Positions 1 to 9,742 are shown, counted from the first letter of the stretch. The stretch is DNA of 31,691 nt from an uncultured Pseudomonas sp. (GCA_937863915.1 CALMID010000511.1:1-31691), one strand, 5' to 3'. Notes: generated by a model from the letters alone, not told the origin. Translations and numbers: made by a program.

Positions 1-69
1 TAAATGAGCATTCTGAGCCTGTTTTTAACACTGCGATGGCAACGCAGGTAGTTTTTCAACAGCCTGTCA
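1..69. repeat. Intergenic repeat, copy A (cut by the window start), abutting the envZ stop codon
   Basis: Bases 1-69 match the repeat near 31278-31403 in the same orientation. They share TAAATGAGCAT (1-11), TCTGAGCC (12-19), then a TTT.AAC.CTGC.ATGGC pattern with mismatches, and both run up to TCA, the reverse complement of a TGA stop. The copy contains a small dyad, CTGCG/CGCAG (31-35 and 43-47, 7-nt loop), and a direct repeat AGCCTGT (16-22 and 61-67). On the minus strand it is the immediate 3' flank of envZ. I recall similar intergenic repeats from Pseudomonas genomes, but the family name is not known to me. A terminator or mRNA 3'-end role is inference; there is no T-tract. Confidence 0.7.
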
Positions 70-1380
70 GGCCGCGTCGCGCGGCAGCAGCAGGCCCAGC
101 GGCAGACACACCCGCGCCTCCATGCCGCCACCGGCGCGGTTGCGCAACTCGACGCTGCCGCCATGCAGGGAGGCGATACGCTTGACGATGGCCAGACCGA
201 GACCGGTGCCCTTGCCACCCCGGGCACGGTCGCCACGGATGAACGGGTTGAAGATCTCGCCCATTTCTTCTGCCGCGATGCCGGGACCGCGGTCCAGCAC
301 GCTGATGACCACGTAGGGCGCCGAACAGTCGCCGGCCAGCGAGGCGGCCACTTCCACGGCATTGCCGGCATAGCGCAGGGCGTTCTCGATCAGGTTGGTG
401 AGCAGGCGTTTCATCGATACCCGGCGCAGGGCAATCAGCGGCAGCTCCTCCAGACACAGGCGCACCTGCTCCTGCTTCTGGTTGTAGGGCGCCACCACTT
501 CGTGGATCAGCGCCAGCAGGTCGATCTGCTCGGCCGGTTCGTCGCTGCCATCGCGGATGAAGGCGAGAAACTGATCGAGGATAGCGTCCATGTCCTCGAT
601 ATCACGAACCATGTCGTCCGTCAGCTCGGCATCACTGCTCATCAGCTCCAGCGACAGGCGCAGGCGGGTCAGCGGCGTGCGCAGGTCATGGGACACCCCG
701 GCGAGCATCAGCTCGCGCTCACGCGCCGCCTGCTCCAGACCCTCGGCCATCTGGTTGAAGGAGCGGTACACCTCGGTCATTTCGCTGGGCGTATCGGTAA
801 CCGGCAGACGCACGCTGCGCCCCTGACCCAGCTGACGGGTAGCGAAAACCAGACGCTTGAGCGGCGCATTGAGCTGGCGCACGAAGATCCAGGCCGCCGC
901 CGTCGACAGCAGGCCGATGCCGATGAACCAGCCGAGCACGCTCCAGATGCGCTGACCGCGCAGGGGGTGCGGATACAGCGGCACCTTCAGCCAGTCGGCG
1001 CCGAGGGCCGGCGCGTGCACCCAGAGCGCCGGGCCACTGTGCACGCGCACCCGCACCTCGGTGCCCTCGCCCAGCTCGGCCTGCATCTGCCGCTCGAAAA
1101 TCTCCGTGTACGGCCAGTGCTGCTCACCGGCCGGCACATCGGCCGGGGCTACCCGCACCAGACCGGCGACCTTGCCGATTTCCTCGCGCGCATGCTCGTC
1201 GGCGGCCCAGTAGGCACGCAGGGTCAGCGCCGCGCCATGGCTGTACTGACGATCGACCAGCACGTCCTCGTTCATCATCAGATAAACGAGTGTGAGCGCC
1301 TTGGAAAACAAGACGACGATCAGCACTAGCCACAGAGTGCGGGCGAAGAAGCTTTGCGGGAACCAGACCGGGGTTTTCAT
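67..1380 (-). CDS. envZ: EnvZ-type sensor histidine kinase (AmgS-like)
   Basis: Inner-membrane histidine kinase of 437 residues, the partner of the adjacent OmpR-type regulator. A first membrane helix lies at about 16-36 and a second at about 147-167, with a periplasmic sensor domain of about 110 residues between them. A HAMP segment follows (about 168-220), then the H-box with SHDLRTPL and phospho-accepting His231. The ATPase domain has the N-box ([11 protein letters not shown], about 329-339), G1 (DRGPGI, 363-368) and G2 ([10 protein letters not shown], 391-400). It starts 17 nt after the ompR stop, so the two are one operon. In P. aeruginosa the equivalent pair, AmgRS, controls the envelope-stress response that protects against aminoglycosides. 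That role is transferred from family and gene order. The C-terminus ends inside repeat copy A. Confidence 0.95.
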   Translation of the reverse strand: MKTPVWFPQSFFARTLWLVLIVVLFSKALTLVYLMMNEDVLVDRQYSHGAALTLRAYWAADEHAREEIGKVAGLVRVAPADVPAGEQHWPYTEIFERQMQAELGEGTEVRVRVHSGPALWVHAPALGADWLKVPLYPHPLRGQRIWSVLGWFIGIGLLSTAAAWIFVRQLNAPLKRLVFATRQLGQGRSVRLPVTDTPSEMTEVYRSFNQMAEGLEQAARERELMLAGVSHDLRTPLTRLRLSLELMSSDAELTDDMVRDIEDMDAILDQFLAFIRDGSDEPAEQIDLLALIHEVVAPYNQKQEQVRLCLEELPLIALRRVSMKRLLTNLIENALRYAGNAVEVAASLAGDCSAPYVVISVLDRGPGIAAEEMGEIFNPFIRGDRARGGKGTGLGLAIVKRIASLHGGSVELRNRAGGGMEARVCLPLGLLLPRDAA

Positions 1381-1397
1381 TCAGCCACGCGTCCGGA

Positions 1398-2129
1398 TCA
1401 TTTGTTGCCGTCCGGCACGAACACGTAACCCACGCCCCACACGGTCTGGATATAGCGCGGCTTGGACGGATCGGGCTCGATCATCCGCCGCAGACGGGAA
1501 ATCTGCACGTCGATGGAACGCTCCAGCGCGTCCCACTCACGACCACGGGCCAGGCTCATCAGCTTGTCGCGGGTCAGCGGTTCGCGGGCGTGTTGCACCA
1601 GCGCCTTGAGCACGGCGAACTCACCGGTGGTGAGCATGTTGACCTCATCGCCCTTCTTCAGCTCGCGGGTCGCCAGCGACAACTCGTACTCGCCGAAGGT
1701 CACCACCTCGTCCTCGCTGCCCGGCGCGCCCGGCACCACCGGCGCCTGACGACGCAGCACGGCCTTGATCCGCGCCAGCAGCTCGCGCGGGTTGAACGGC
1801 TTGGCCAGGTAATCGTCGGCGCCCTGCTCCAGCCCCTGGATGCGGCTGCCTTCGTCGCCCTTGGCGGTGAGCATGATGATCGGGATCTGGTTGCCCGATT
1901 CGCGCAAACGATGGCAGGCGGACATGCCGTCTTCACCCGGCAGCATCAGGTCGAGCACCACCAGATTGAACAGTTCACGGGCCAGCAGACGGTCCATCTG
2001 CTCGACGTTTTCCACCGCGCGCACGCGGTAGCCCTGCTCCTCGAGGAAACGTTCCAGCAGGCGACGCAGGCGGGCGTCGTCGTCCACTACGAGAATCTTT
2101 TCGCCTTCAGGCTGGGTATGCGGGGCCAT
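1398..2129 (-). CDS. ompR: OmpR-type response regulator (AmgR-like)
   Basis: DNA-binding response regulator of 243 residues. The receiver domain (about 10-125) has an acidic pocket at VVDDD (14-18), phospho-acceptor Asp60 in [12 protein letters not shown], switch Thr88 and the conserved Lys110 of AKPF. A winged-helix OmpR/PhoB effector domain follows (about 140-240), ending in the typical [13 protein letters not shown] chose the ATG at 2129 because GGAGG stands 4 nt upstream of it. An in-frame ATG at 2156 would add nine residues but has no Shine-Dalgarno sequence. First gene of the ompR-envZ operon. Phosphorylated by EnvZ/AmgS, it should control envelope-stress genes (family knowledge). It is transcribed divergently from tex across about 165 bp. 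Confidence 0.95.
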   Translation of the reverse strand: MAPHTQPEGEKILVVDDDARLRRLLERFLEEQGYRVRAVENVEQMDRLLARELFNLVVLDLMLPGEDGMSACHRLRESGNQIPIIMLTAKGDEGSRIQGLEQGADDYLAKPFNPRELLARIKAVLRRQAPVVPGAPGSEDEVVTFGEYELSLATRELKKGDEVNMLTTGEFAVLKALVQHAREPLTRDKLMSLARGREWDALERSIDVQISRLRRMIEPDPSKPRYIQTVWGVGYVFVPDGNK

Positions 2130-2154
2130 GGAACCTCCAAGTTTTCGTGCGGCC

Positions 2155-2160
2155 ATTATG
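2155..2160 (-). promoter_or_regulatory. Candidate -10 box for ompR-envZ
   Basis: On the minus strand this reads CATAAT, 25 nt upstream of the chosen ompR ATG. No convincing -35 hexamer sits 16-18 nt further up, so the promoter could need an activator. Prediction by eye only. Confidence 0.3.
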
Positions 2161-2243
2161 ACTCAGCGCCGGGCCGCGCCGTGGCAGGCATTGTTAGCAG
2201 ATTTTTCCCCTGCCAGCTTCCCAGCCAGCCTGCGGGCGGTGTT

Positions 2244-2249
2244 TATAAT
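2244..2249 (+). promoter_or_regulatory. Candidate -10 box for tex
   Basis: A perfect TATAAT, 45 nt before the tex start codon, in an otherwise very GC-rich spacer. The -35 region (about 2221-2226) is not a recognisable match. Confidence 0.45.
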
Positions 2250-2294
2250 GCGCCGCTTAGTCAGGCAGGCACGCCCTGCGCCTCAGGTAGACCC

Positions 2295-4643
2295 ATGAAC
2301 AGCATCAACGTCCGTATCGCCGAAGAGCTCTCCGCCGTTTCCGCCAGCCGCGTGCTGCCACAACAGGTCGCCGCCGCCGTGGCCCTGCTCGACGAGGGCT
2401 CGACCGTGCCCTTTATCGCCCGTTACCGGAAGGAAGTGACCGGCAGCCTCGACGACACCCAGCTGCGCACCCTGGAAGAGCGCCTGCGCTACCTGCGCGA
2501 GCTGGACGAGCGCCGCGCGGCCATCCTCGCCAGCATCGAGGAACAGGGCAAGCTGACCGGCGAACTCAAGCGCGACATTCTCGAAGCCGATACCAAGACC
2601 CGCCTGGAAGACCTTTACCTGCCCTATAAGCAGAAGCGCCGCACCAAGGGCCAGATCGCCCTGGAAGCCGGCCTTGGCGAGCTGGCCGATGCCCTGTTCG
2701 GCAACCCCGAACTGAACCCGGAAAGCGAGGCCGCACGCTTTATCGATGCCGATAAAGGCTTTGCCGACACCAAGGCCGTGCTCGAAGGCGCCAAGTACAT
2801 CCTCATGGAGCGCTTCGCCGAAGACGCCAGCCTGCTGGAAAAACTGCGCGGTTTCCTCAAGCAGGAAGCCACCCTCAGCGCCCGCCTGGTTCCGGGCAAG
2901 GAAGTCGAAGGCGCCAAGTTCAGCGACTACTTCGAGCACGACGAAGTGCTGCGCAACACGCCCTCACACCGTGCGCTGGCCATCTTCCGTGGGCGCAACG
3001 AGGGCATCCTCAGCGTGGCGCTGAAGGTGGGCGAGGAGCTGCCGGGCACCAGCCATCCGTGCGAACTGATGATCGCCGAGCGCTTCGGCATCCAGCAACA
3101 GGGCCGGGCCGCCGACAAGTGGCTGAGCGAAGTGGTGCGCTGGACCTGGAAGGTCAAGCTCTACACCCACCTGGAAACCGACCTGCTCGGCGAGCTGCGC
3201 GAGAACGCCGAAACCGAGGCGATCAACGTCTTCGCCCGCAACCTGCATGACCTGCTGCTGGCCGCGCCGGCCGGCCCGCGCGCCACCCTCGGCCTCGACC
3301 CGGGCCTGCGCACCGGCTGCAAGGTGGCCGTGGTCGATGCCACCGGCAAGCTGCTGGACACCGCCACCGTCTACCCGCACGCGCCGAAGAACGACTGGAA
3401 CGGCACCCTCGCCGTGCTGGCCAAGCTCTGCGCCAAGCACAGCGTCGACCTGATCGCCATCGGCAACGGCACCGCCAGCCGCGAGACCGACAAGCTGGCC
3501 ATCGACCTGATCAAGCTCTGCCCGCAGCTGAAGATGACCAAGATCATGGTCAGCGAGGCCGGCGCCTCGGTGTATTCGGCCTCGGAACTGGCCGCCAAGG
3601 AATTCCCCGAGCTGGACGTTTCCCTGCGCGGCGCCGTGTCCATCGCCCGCCGTCTACAGGACCCGCTGGCCGAGCTGGTGAAGATCGACCCGAAATCCAT
3701 CGGTGTCGGCCAGTACCAGCATGACGTGTCCCAGCTGAAACTCGCCCGCTCGCTGGATGCGGTGGTGGAAGACTGCGTGAACGCCGTCGGCGTCGATGTG
3801 AACACCGCCTCGGCCGCCCTGCTGGCGCGCATTTCCGGCCTCAATGCGACCCTGGCGCAGAACATCGTTGCGTTCCGCGATGCCAACGGCGCCTTCAAGA
3901 GCCGCGCCGAGCTGCTCAAGGTGCCGCGCCTGGGCGACAAGACCTTCGAGCAGGCCGCCGGCTTCCTGCGCGTGATGAACGGCGACAACCCGCTGGATGC
4001 CTCGGCGGTGCACCCGGAAACCTACCCGCTGGTGCAGCGCATCGCCCAGAACACAGGCCGCGACATCCGTTCGCTGATCGGCGATTCGGGCTTCCTCAAG
4101 CGCCTTGATCCCAAGCAGTTCACCGATGAGACCTTCGGTCTGCCGACCGTCACCGACATCCTCAAGGAACTCGACAAACCTGGCCGCGACCCGCGTCCGG
4201 AGTTCAAGACCGCCGAATTCCAGGACGGCGTGGAAAGCCTCAAGGACCTCAAGCCGGGCATGGTGCTCGAAGGCGTGGTGACCAACGTCACCAACTTCGG
4301 CGCCTTCGTCGATATCGGCGTGCATCAGGACGGTCTGGTGCACATCTCGGCGCTGTCCGAGAAGTTCGTCAAAGACCCCTACGAGGTGGTCAAGGCCGGC
4401 GACATCGTCAAGGTCAAGGTCATGGAAGTGGACATCCCGCGCGCCCGCGTCGGCCTGTCCATGCGCATGAGCGACACCCCCGGCGAGAAAGTCGAAGGCC
4501 CGCGCGGCGCGCGCCCTGGCAACAGCGGACAGAGTCGTGGCAACACGCCGCGCACCGAGCGCCACTCGGCGCAGGACAAGCCGGCACCAGCGAATGCCGG
4601 CATGGCCGCGCTGTTCGCCAACGCCAAGCAACTGAAGAAATGA
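2295..4643 (+). CDS. tex: Tex-family RNA-binding transcription accessory protein
   Basis: Predicted cytosolic protein of 782 residues, the usual Tex length. The order is the N-terminal helical Tex_N region (about 1-190, including [16 protein letters not shown]), a YqgF/RNase H-like domain (about 328-450, [10 protein letters not shown]), helix-hairpin-helix repeats (about 500-570), and an S1 RNA-binding domain (about 651-723, [17 protein letters not shown]). A low-complexity basic tail ends in KQLKK. The frame is open far upstream, to 1590, but conserved Tex sequence begins at the ATG at 2295, which has a weak AGGTA ribosome site. Tex proteins bind nucleic acid and affect transcription and toxin expression in several bacteria; the molecular role is not settled. 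The last 4 bases overlap the thioesterase start (ATGA), which implies translational coupling. Confidence 0.96.
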   Translation: MNSINVRIAEELSAVSASRVLPQQVAAAVALLDEGSTVPFIARYRKEVTGSLDDTQLRTLEERLRYLRELDERRAAILASIEEQGKLTGELKRDILEADTKTRLEDLYLPYKQKRRTKGQIALEAGLGELADALFGNPELNPESEAARFIDADKGFADTKAVLEGAKYILMERFAEDASLLEKLRGFLKQEATLSARLVPGKEVEGAKFSDYFEHDEVLRNTPSHRALAIFRGRNEGILSVALKVGEELPGTSHPCELMIAERFGIQQQGRAADKWLSEVVRWTWKVKLYTHLETDLLGELRENAETEAINVFARNLHDLLLAAPAGPRATLGLDPGLRTGCKVAVVDATGKLLDTATVYPHAPKNDWNGTLAVLAKLCAKHSVDLIAIGNGTASRETDKLAIDLIKLCPQLKMTKIMVSEAGASVYSASELAAKEFPELDVSLRGAVSIARRLQDPLAELVKIDPKSIGVGQYQHDVSQLKLARSLDAVVEDCVNAVGVDVNTASAALLARISGLNATLAQNIVAFRDANGAFKSRAELLKVPRLGDKTFEQAAGFLRVMNGDNPLDASAVHPETYPLVQRIAQNTGRDIRSLIGDSGFLKRLDPKQFTDETFGLPTVTDILKELDKPGRDPRPEFKTAEFQDGVESLKDLKPGMVLEGVVTNVTNFGAFVDIGVHQDGLVHISALSEKFVKDPYEVVKAGDIVKVKVMEVDIPRARVGLSMRMSDTPGEKVEGPRGARPGNSGQSRGNTPRTERHSAQDKPAPANAGMAALFANAKQLKK

Positions 4644-5023
4644 GCCTGCCCGAGGGGTTCGTCGGCAGCGCCTTCAGCCAGCACCTGGGCATCAGCCTGG
4701 TGCGCGCCGAGGACGGTCAGGTGCACCTGCGCATGCCGGTACGCGCCGAGCTGCGCAACCTCTCCGGCAAGCTGCATGGCGGCGCACTGATGGCCCTGGC
4801 GGATACCGCCATGGGCCTGGCCTGCTTCGAACGTTTCGGCGCCGATGAACCCTGCGTGACGGTGGAAGCCAAGCTCAACTTCATCCGCGCGGTGGACGAC
4901 GGCGAGGTCGACTGCCACGCCCATATCCTCCACAGCGGCCGCCGCACCCTGGTGCTGGAGGCCGAGATTCGCCAGGGCGACAAGCTGATACTGAAAACCC
5001 TGGCGACCTTCGCCCGCCTGTAA
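4640..5023 (+). CDS. PaaI-type hotdog-fold thioesterase
   Basis: Protein of 127 residues with a single hotdog domain of the PaaI/YbdB acyl-CoA thioesterase class. The diagnostic segment is [15 protein letters not shown] (about 46-60): HGG comes ahead of the central helix, and the Asp within that helix is the usual catalytic acid. A beta-rich C-terminal half with [12 protein letters not shown] follows. It should hydrolyse an acyl- or aryl-CoA thioester in the cytosol; the substrate cannot be read from the sequence. The start codon overlaps the tex stop, so both are probably on one transcript. No membrane segment or signal peptide is seen. Confidence 0.88.
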   Translation: MSLPEGFVGSAFSQHLGISLVRAEDGQVHLRMPVRAELRNLSGKLHGGALMALADTAMGLACFERFGADEPCVTVEAKLNFIRAVDDGEVDCHAHILHSGRRTLVLEAEIRQGDKLILKTLATFARL

Positions 5024-5142
5024 CCGGCGGCGGGCAGAATCGTCAGACTTGGCGATACTGATACATCCACTCAACGCATGCCCCTTGTAGCGCCACCACC
5101 ACGCCCCCATATTGGTCGGCCAACCGGGTTAAGGACTTCACC

Positions 5143-6729
5143 GTGAGCGATCTGCTTTCCCGCCGCCTGGCACTGCTCGGCGAGCCGGCCAACCTGCCGC
5201 TGCTGACCCAGTGCCTGCACGGCATCGAGCGCGAAACCCTGCGCGTCGACGCCCATGGCCAGCTGGCGCAGAGCGAACACCCGCGCGCACTCGGCTCGGC
5301 ACTGACCCACCCGCAGATCACCACCGACTACTCCGAAGCCCTGCTGGAGTTCATCACCCCGGCCGAGCCGCGGGTCGAGGACACCCTCAGCGATCTCGAG
5401 CGCATCCACCGCTTCGCCTGCAGTCAGCTGCAGGGCGAATACCTGTGGAGCCCTTCGATGCCCGGCCTACTGCCGGAGGAAGCGGACATCCCGATTGCCC
5501 GCTACGGCAGCTCCAATATCGGCCGCCTCAAGTACGTCTACCGTCAGGGCCTGGCCCTGCGCTACGGCAAGACCATGCAGTGCATCGCCGGCATCCATTA
5601 CAACTTCAGCCTGGCCGAGGGCCTGTGGCCGCTGCTGCAGCAACTGGACGGCGATAGCCAGAGCGGGCGCGACTTCCAGTCGGCCAGCTATATCGCCCTG
5701 ATCCGCAACTTCCGCCGCTACAGCTGGCTGCTGATGTACCTGTTCGGCGCCTCGCCGGCACTGGATGCCAGCTTCCTGCGCAGCCGGCCGCACCAGCTGC
5801 AGCAACTGGATGCCGACACCCTGTACCTGCCCTGGGCCACCAGCCTGCGCATGAGCGATCTGGGCTACCAGAGCAGCGCCCAGTCGGGCCTCACCCCCTG
5901 CTACAACGATCTGGCCAGCTACACCGACAGCCTGCGCGCGGCCGTGGCCACGCCCTACCCGGCCTACGCCGAGATGGGCGTCAAGAACGCCGCCGGGGAA
6001 TGGCAGCAACTCAACACCAACATCATCCAGATCGAGAACGAGTACTACTCGAGCATTCGCCCCAAGCGCGTGACCTACTCGGGCGAACGGCCGATCCAGG
6101 CGCTGATGGCCCGTGGCGTGCAGTACGTGGAAGTACGCTGCCTGGACATCAACCCCTACCTGCCGCTGGGCATCGACCTGGATCAGGCGCGTTTCCTCGA
6201 CGCCTTCATCCTCTTCTGCGCCCTGCAGGACAGCCCCAAGCTGGCCGGCGGCGAGTGCTGCAGCTGCACCGAGAACTTCCTCGCGACAGTCAAGGAAGGG
6301 CGTCGCCCCGGCCTGCAGCTGCAGCGCAACGGCCAGGCGGTGGAACTGCGCCAGTGGGCCACGGAGCTGCTCGCCGCCTTCAAACCGATTGCCGAGCTGC
6401 TCGACCGCGCCCACGGCAGCCAGGCCTACCAGCAGGCGCTGAGCCTGCAACAGGCCAAGGTCGATGACCCGCAACTGACGCCGTCGGCACGCGTACTGGC
6501 GGAGCTGCAACGTACTGGCGAAAGCTTCCGCACCTTCGCCCTGCGCCAGAGCCAGGCGCACACCGGCCAGCTGCGCAACGCCCCGCTGGACGCCGAGCAG
6601 CAACGCCTGTTCAGCGACATGGCCCGCCAGTCACTGGCCGAACAGGCCGAGCTGGAACAGCAGGAGCAGGGCGATTTCGACAGTTTCGTCGCCGCCTACC
6701 AGGCCAGCATCACGCATATCGCCAACTGA
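5143..6729 (+). CDS. gshA: Glutamate-cysteine ligase (gamma-glutamylcysteine synthetase), type 1
   Basis: ATP-dependent ligase that joins L-glutamate to L-cysteine, the first and usually rate-limiting step of glutathione synthesis. It has 528 residues, close to the 518 of E. coli GshA. Family hallmarks visible are [10 protein letters not shown] near residue 26, [14 protein letters not shown] (about 60-73), a [21 protein letters not shown] segment, and [30 protein letters not shown] in the centre (split in database motifs). The start is GTG at 5143, preceded by AAGGA 7 nt upstream; no better ATG exists. It is separated from the thioesterase by 119 bp, so it may have its own promoter, which I could not place. 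gshB is not in this window. Confidence 0.96.
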   Translation: MSDLLSRRLALLGEPANLPLLTQCLHGIERETLRVDAHGQLAQSEHPRALGSALTHPQITTDYSEALLEFITPAEPRVEDTLSDLERIHRFACSQLQGEYLWSPSMPGLLPEEADIPIARYGSSNIGRLKYVYRQGLALRYGKTMQCIAGIHYNFSLAEGLWPLLQQLDGDSQSGRDFQSASYIALIRNFRRYSWLLMYLFGASPALDASFLRSRPHQLQQLDADTLYLPWATSLRMSDLGYQSSAQSGLTPCYNDLASYTDSLRAAVATPYPAYAEMGVKNAAGEWQQLNTNIIQIENEYYSSIRPKRVTYSGERPIQALMARGVQYVEVRCLDINPYLPLGIDLDQARFLDAFILFCALQDSPKLAGGECCSCTENFLATVKEGRRPGLQLQRNGQAVELRQWATELLAAFKPIAELLDRAHGSQAYQQALSLQQAKVDDPQLTPSARVLAELQRTGESFRTFALRQSQAHTGQLRNAPLDAEQQRLFSDMARQSLAEQAELEQQEQGDFDSFVAAYQASITHIAN

Positions 6730-6780
6730 TTGGCGCCAATAAATTCAAAGCCTTACCCGCGCTTGTCGAGCAAGCGCGGG
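6729..6780 (+). terminator. Palindrome plus 10-bp hairpin after gshA
   Basis: A 12-bp perfect palindrome ATTGGCGCCAAT begins at the last base of the gshA stop (6729-6740). It is followed by a perfect hairpin, CCCGCGCTTG / CAAGCGCGGG (6756-6765 and 6771-6780, loop TCGAG). There is no T-tract on either side, so intrinsic termination is uncertain. It could instead stabilise the gshA mRNA end. Confidence 0.5.
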
Positions 6781-6885
6781 CTGCGTCACAAATCCGCCAA
6801 CTCGACCGTTCGCCGCGGACGACCGGCATGCCGCCACGCCAAACAGGGATTAACCTTCCAGCATCAACCTGGACGGTATCCCGCC

Positions 6886-7086
6886 ATGACGGCCGCCGAC
6901 ACCCACCAAGACCGCGACTGGAGCCTGGAAAGCCTGAACAAGGCCTACCAGCAGGGCTATATGGCCGGCCTCACCGGCAGCCAGTCGACTCAACCCGCCC
7001 TGCCGGACGTGCTCGCCGCCGCCTGGGAAGCGGGCTGGGATGACGGCCTCGAACAGAGCGCCCTGCACCAGCGCCGCAGCGCCTGA
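6886..7086 (+). CDS. Small RMF-like (ribosome modulation factor family) protein
   Basis: Protein of 66 residues. The frame is open from 6730, but the family-like part starts at the ATG at 6886 (a GGACGG stretch lies about 9 nt upstream). The core pattern SLNKAYQQGYMAGLTG...AAWEAGWDDGLEQ (about 16-57, gap mine) matches the Leu..Ala-Tyr..Gly-Tyr..Gly..Gly and Trp..Gly-Trp spacing of ribosome modulation factor. It differs from canonical RMF: it has about 9 acidic against 4 basic residues and lacks the Cys-Pro motif. RMF dimerises 70S ribosomes in stationary phase; whether this divergent relative binds ribosomes is unknown. It is probably a free-standing gene, bounded by a hairpin upstream and a strong terminator downstream. 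Confidence 0.72.
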   Translation: MTAADTHQDRDWSLESLNKAYQQGYMAGLTGSQSTQPALPDVLAAAWEAGWDDGLEQSALHQRRSA

Positions 7087-7107
7087 GCAGCGCTTACCCA
7101 ACTCCAT

Positions 7108-7137
7108 GAAAAAGGGCCGCAATCGCGGCCCTTTTTC
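7108..7137. terminator. Bidirectional intrinsic terminator between the RMF-like gene and argA
   Basis: A 13-bp perfect stem (7108-7120 with 7125-7137, loop AATC) runs from an A-tract into GGGCCGC and out through a T-tract. It works on both strands, so it can end both the plus-strand RMF-like transcript and the minus-strand argA transcript. Confidence 0.93.
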
Positions 7138-7149
7138 ATTCCTTCCGGC

Positions 7150-8448
7150 CTACAGGGCCTTTTCGAAGATCTTCGAGTTGCGCTGGTAGTTGTACAGCGA
7201 GGCCCGTGCCGCCGGCAGGCGCTCGACGCTGCTCGGCTCGAAGCCGCGCTCCTGGAACCAGTGCGCGGTGCGGGTGGTGAGCACGATCAGGGTCTTCAGC
7301 CCCAGCGCCCGGGCGCGGGACTCGATGCGTTCGAGCAGCTCGTCACCACGACCGCCATGACGGTAATCACCGCTGACCGCCAGACAGGCCAGCTCACCGG
7401 TCTGCGAGTCGGCAATCGGGTACAGCGCGGCACAGGCGATGATCAGGCCGTCACGCTCGACGATGCTGAACTGCTCGATCTCCCGCTCCAGCACCTCGCG
7501 CGAACGGCGCACCAGAATGCCCTGCTCCTCCAGCGGGGTGATCAGATCGATCAGGCCGCCGACGTCCTCGATGGTCGCCTCGCGCAGCTGCTCGAACTGC
7601 TCCTGATCGACCAGGGTGCCGCCGCCGTCGCGGGTGAACAGCTCGGTGAGCAACGAGCCGTTCTCCTGATAGCTGACCAGGTGGCTGCGTTTGACCCCAC
7701 CGCGACAGGCCTGGGCGGCCGCATCCAGCAGCTCGGCCTGATAGCTCGTGCCCAGCCTTGCCAGGTGGGCCGGCACCTGCTGTGGCCGCATCTCGCGGAT
7801 CAGCTTGCCCTGTTCGTCGAGCAAGCCCTGCTCGGCGCCGAACAGCACCAGCTTGTCGGCACCCAGATCGATGGCGGCGCGGGTGGCGACATCCTCGCAG
7901 GCGAGGTTGAAGATTTCACCGGTGGGCGAATAGCCCAGCGGCGACAGCAGCACGATGCTGCGCTCATCGAGCAGGCGGTTGATGCCACGCCGGTCGATGC
8001 GGCGCACCTCGCCGGTGTGGTGGTAGTCGACGCCATCGACCACGCCGACCGGCCGCGCGGTGATGAAGTTGCCGCTGGCCACGCGCAACCGCGATCCCTG
8101 CATCGGCGAAGCCGCCATGTCCATCGACAGGCGCGCTTCGATGGCGATGCGCAGCTGGCCGCCGGCATCGATCACGCAATCCAGGGTCGGCCCGTCGGTG
8201 ATGCGCAGGGTGCGGTGAAAGTGCGCGCGAATGCCGCGATCGTTCAGACGCGTCTCGATCTGCGGACGCGAGCCATGCACCAGCACCAGGCGCACGCCCA
8301 GGCTGTGCAGCAGCACGAGGTCGTGAACGATGTTGCCGAAGTTGCCATCTTCGATGGCCTCGCCCGGCAGCATGATGACGAAGGTGCAGTCGCGGTGGGA
8401 ATTGATGTAGGGCGTGGCGTGGCGGAGCCAGTTGACGTACTCGTGCAT
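7150..8448 (-). CDS. argA: Amino-acid N-acetyltransferase (N-acetylglutamate synthase)
   Basis: Acetyl-CoA:L-glutamate N-acetyltransferase, which commits glutamate to arginine synthesis. It has 432 residues. An N-terminal amino-acid-kinase-like domain (about 1-270; LVLVHGSRPQIETRL is conserved) normally holds the arginine feedback site. The C-terminal GNAT domain (about 290-432) includes LAVSGDYRHGGRGDELL, the acetyl-CoA pyrophosphate loop. An in-frame ATG at 8505 would add 19 residues. I prefer 8448 because family proteins start with M-x-x-YVNWLRHA and this gives the family length; the ribosome site (AGG about 10 nt upstream) is weak. It lies 119 bp from argE, so the two may be co-transcribed. 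Confidence 0.95.
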   Translation of the reverse strand: MHEYVNWLRHATPYINSHRDCTFVIMLPGEAIEDGNFGNIVHDLVLLHSLGVRLVLVHGSRPQIETRLNDRGIRAHFHRTLRITDGPTLDCVIDAGGQLRIAIEARLSMDMAASPMQGSRLRVASGNFITARPVGVVDGVDYHHTGEVRRIDRRGINRLLDERSIVLLSPLGYSPTGEIFNLACEDVATRAAIDLGADKLVLFGAEQGLLDEQGKLIREMRPQQVPAHLARLGTSYQAELLDAAAQACRGGVKRSHLVSYQENGSLLTELFTRDGGGTLVDQEQFEQLREATIEDVGGLIDLITPLEEQGILVRRSREVLEREIEQFSIVERDGLIIACAALYPIADSQTGELACLAVSGDYRHGGRGDELLERIESRARALGLKTLIVLTTRTAHWFQERGFEPSSVERLPAARASLYNYQRNSKIFEKAL

Positions 8449-8567
8449 GCGGCAAAAACCTGTGCGAAGTGAACGGGCAAGCAGTGGGCGCGCCTTGCTC
8501 GGCAAGGGCGCAGGGCGCGGTCAGGATCGTCGCAGCAGCATCAGGCGCAGGCTCCAGTTGTCAGTGG

Positions 8568-9710
8568 TCACAGGCAGTAATGGCGGATCAGCTGGCGCAA
8601 CAACTGCACGGTCGGAGCAATGCGCGCCAGGTCGAGGTATTCGTCCGGCTGGTGGGCGCAATCGATGTCGCCCGGCCCCAGAATCAGGGTTTCGCAGCCA
8701 AGCTGCTGAAGATACGGCGCTTCGGTGCCAAAGGCCACCGCTTCGGCCGCAAAGCCGGTAAGGCGCTCGGCCAGCCGCACCAGTTCGCTGTCCGCCGCCT
8801 GCTCGAACGGCGGCACACCCGGAAAGATCGGCCCGTAATCGATCTGCACGCGATGCCGCTCGGCCAAAGGCGTCAGCTTCTCGCGGATCGCCGCGCGCAG
8901 CCACTCGGGGTCCATCCCCGGCAACGGACGCAGGTCGAACTCCAGGCTGCACCGGCCGCAGATGCGGTTGGGATTGTCGCCACCATGGATGCAGCCGAAA
9001 TTCAGCGTCGGCTGCGGCACGCTGAACTGGGCGTTGCGGAACTCGTCCTGCCATTGCCGGCGCAGGCCCTGCAGCTCGCCCATCACCTCGTGCATCGCCT
9101 CCAGCGCACTGCGGCCGAGCTGCGGATTGGAGGAATGGCCGCTCTGCCCGAGGATATCGATGCGCTCCATCATCACGCCCTTGTGCAGGCGGATCGGCTT
9201 GAGGCCCGTCGGCTCGCCGATCACCGCCGCGCGGCCAATGCTGCGCTTGCTGTCCGCCAGAGCGCGGGCACCTGACATCGAGCTTTCCTCATCGCAGGTG
9301 GCGAGAATCAGCAGCGGCTGCCGCCAAGGCTGGTCGAGCAAACCACCCTGCAGCGCCTCGATCACCAGCGGAAAGAAGCCCTTCATGTCGCACACGCCCA
9401 GGCCATAGAAGCGCCCGTCACGCTCAGTGAGGCGCAGCGGGTCGCTCTGCCACAGGCTGTCGTTGTACGGCACGGTGTCGGTATGCCCGGCCAGCACCAG
9501 GCCACCGCTGCCCTGCCCGCGGCTGGCGAGCAGGTTGAACTTGCCCGGCTGCACTTCCTGCAGCTCGCAGGTGAAACCCAGCTCGCTCAGCCAGCCGGCC
9601 AGCTGCTCGACCACCGCGCGATTGGACTGATCCAGCACTGGCTGGGTACAGCTCACCGAGGGCGCGGCAATCAGCGCGGCCAGTTGTTCTTGCAGGGAAG
9701 GAAGGGGCAT
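8568..9710 (-). CDS. argE: Acetylornithine deacetylase (M20 metallopeptidase family)
   Basis: Zinc-dependent amidohydrolase that releases acetate from N2-acetylornithine to give ornithine. It has 380 residues. Metal-binding residues appear in the usual order: His76 with Asp78 (LAGHTDTVP), Asp108 (GVCDMKG), catalytic Glu141 with Glu142 (CDEESS), Glu166 (GEPTGL) and His353 (CAHQPDEYL). A dimerisation lid lies at about 175-290. The ATG at 9710 has GGAGAG about 6 nt upstream. The gene is divergent from the Pit gene. In P. aeruginosa, as I remember it, one extra gene lies between argA and argE; here there is only a 119-bp spacer. Confidence 0.94.
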   Translation of the reverse strand: MPLPSLQEQLAALIAAPSVSCTQPVLDQSNRAVVEQLAGWLSELGFTCELQEVQPGKFNLLASRGQGSGGLVLAGHTDTVPYNDSLWQSDPLRLTERDGRFYGLGVCDMKGFFPLVIEALQGGLLDQPWRQPLLILATCDEESSMSGARALADSKRSIGRAAVIGEPTGLKPIRLHKGVMMERIDILGQSGHSSNPQLGRSALEAMHEVMGELQGLRRQWQDEFRNAQFSVPQPTLNFGCIHGGDNPNRICGRCSLEFDLRPLPGMDPEWLRAAIREKLTPLAERHRVQIDYGPIFPGVPPFEQAADSELVRLAERLTGFAAEAVAFGTEAPYLQQLGCETLILGPGDIDCAHQPDEYLDLARIAPTVQLLRQLIRHYCL

Positions 9711-9736
9711 CGGGACTCTCCGGCAGTCTGGCGTTC

Positions 9737-9742
9737 ATCATA
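9737..9742 (-). promoter_or_regulatory. Candidate -10 box for argE(-argA)
   Basis: On the minus strand this reads TATGAT, 26 nt upstream of the argE ATG. The -35 position falls in a TTCTTT stretch, a poor match. A small hairpin (GCCCGC/GCGGGC, 9751-9756 and 9768-9773) overlaps the -35 side and could be a regulator site; that is speculation. Confidence 0.4.

Noticed and set aside
163..1329. Long plus-strand open frame opposite envZ
   Set aside because: His/Gln-rich shadow of a well-supported kinase gene; no recognisable domain.
2130..2156. Earlier ompR start at 2156
   Set aside because: No Shine-Dalgarno sequence there, while GGAGG stands right before the ATG at 2129.
1590..2294. Upstream extension of the tex frame by 235 codons
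   Set aside because: It lies antisense to ompR, which has all response-regulator residues. Conserved Tex sequence starts at the ATG at 2295.
6756..6780. Perfect hairpin after gshA considered as a mobile REP unit
   Set aside because: It does not share sequence with the recD element, occurs once in the window, and is adequately explained as a 3'-end stem-loop.
8449..8505. Nineteen extra N-terminal residues on ArgA
   Set aside because: The family begins at the M-x-x-YVNWLRHA start, and 432 residues is the usual length.
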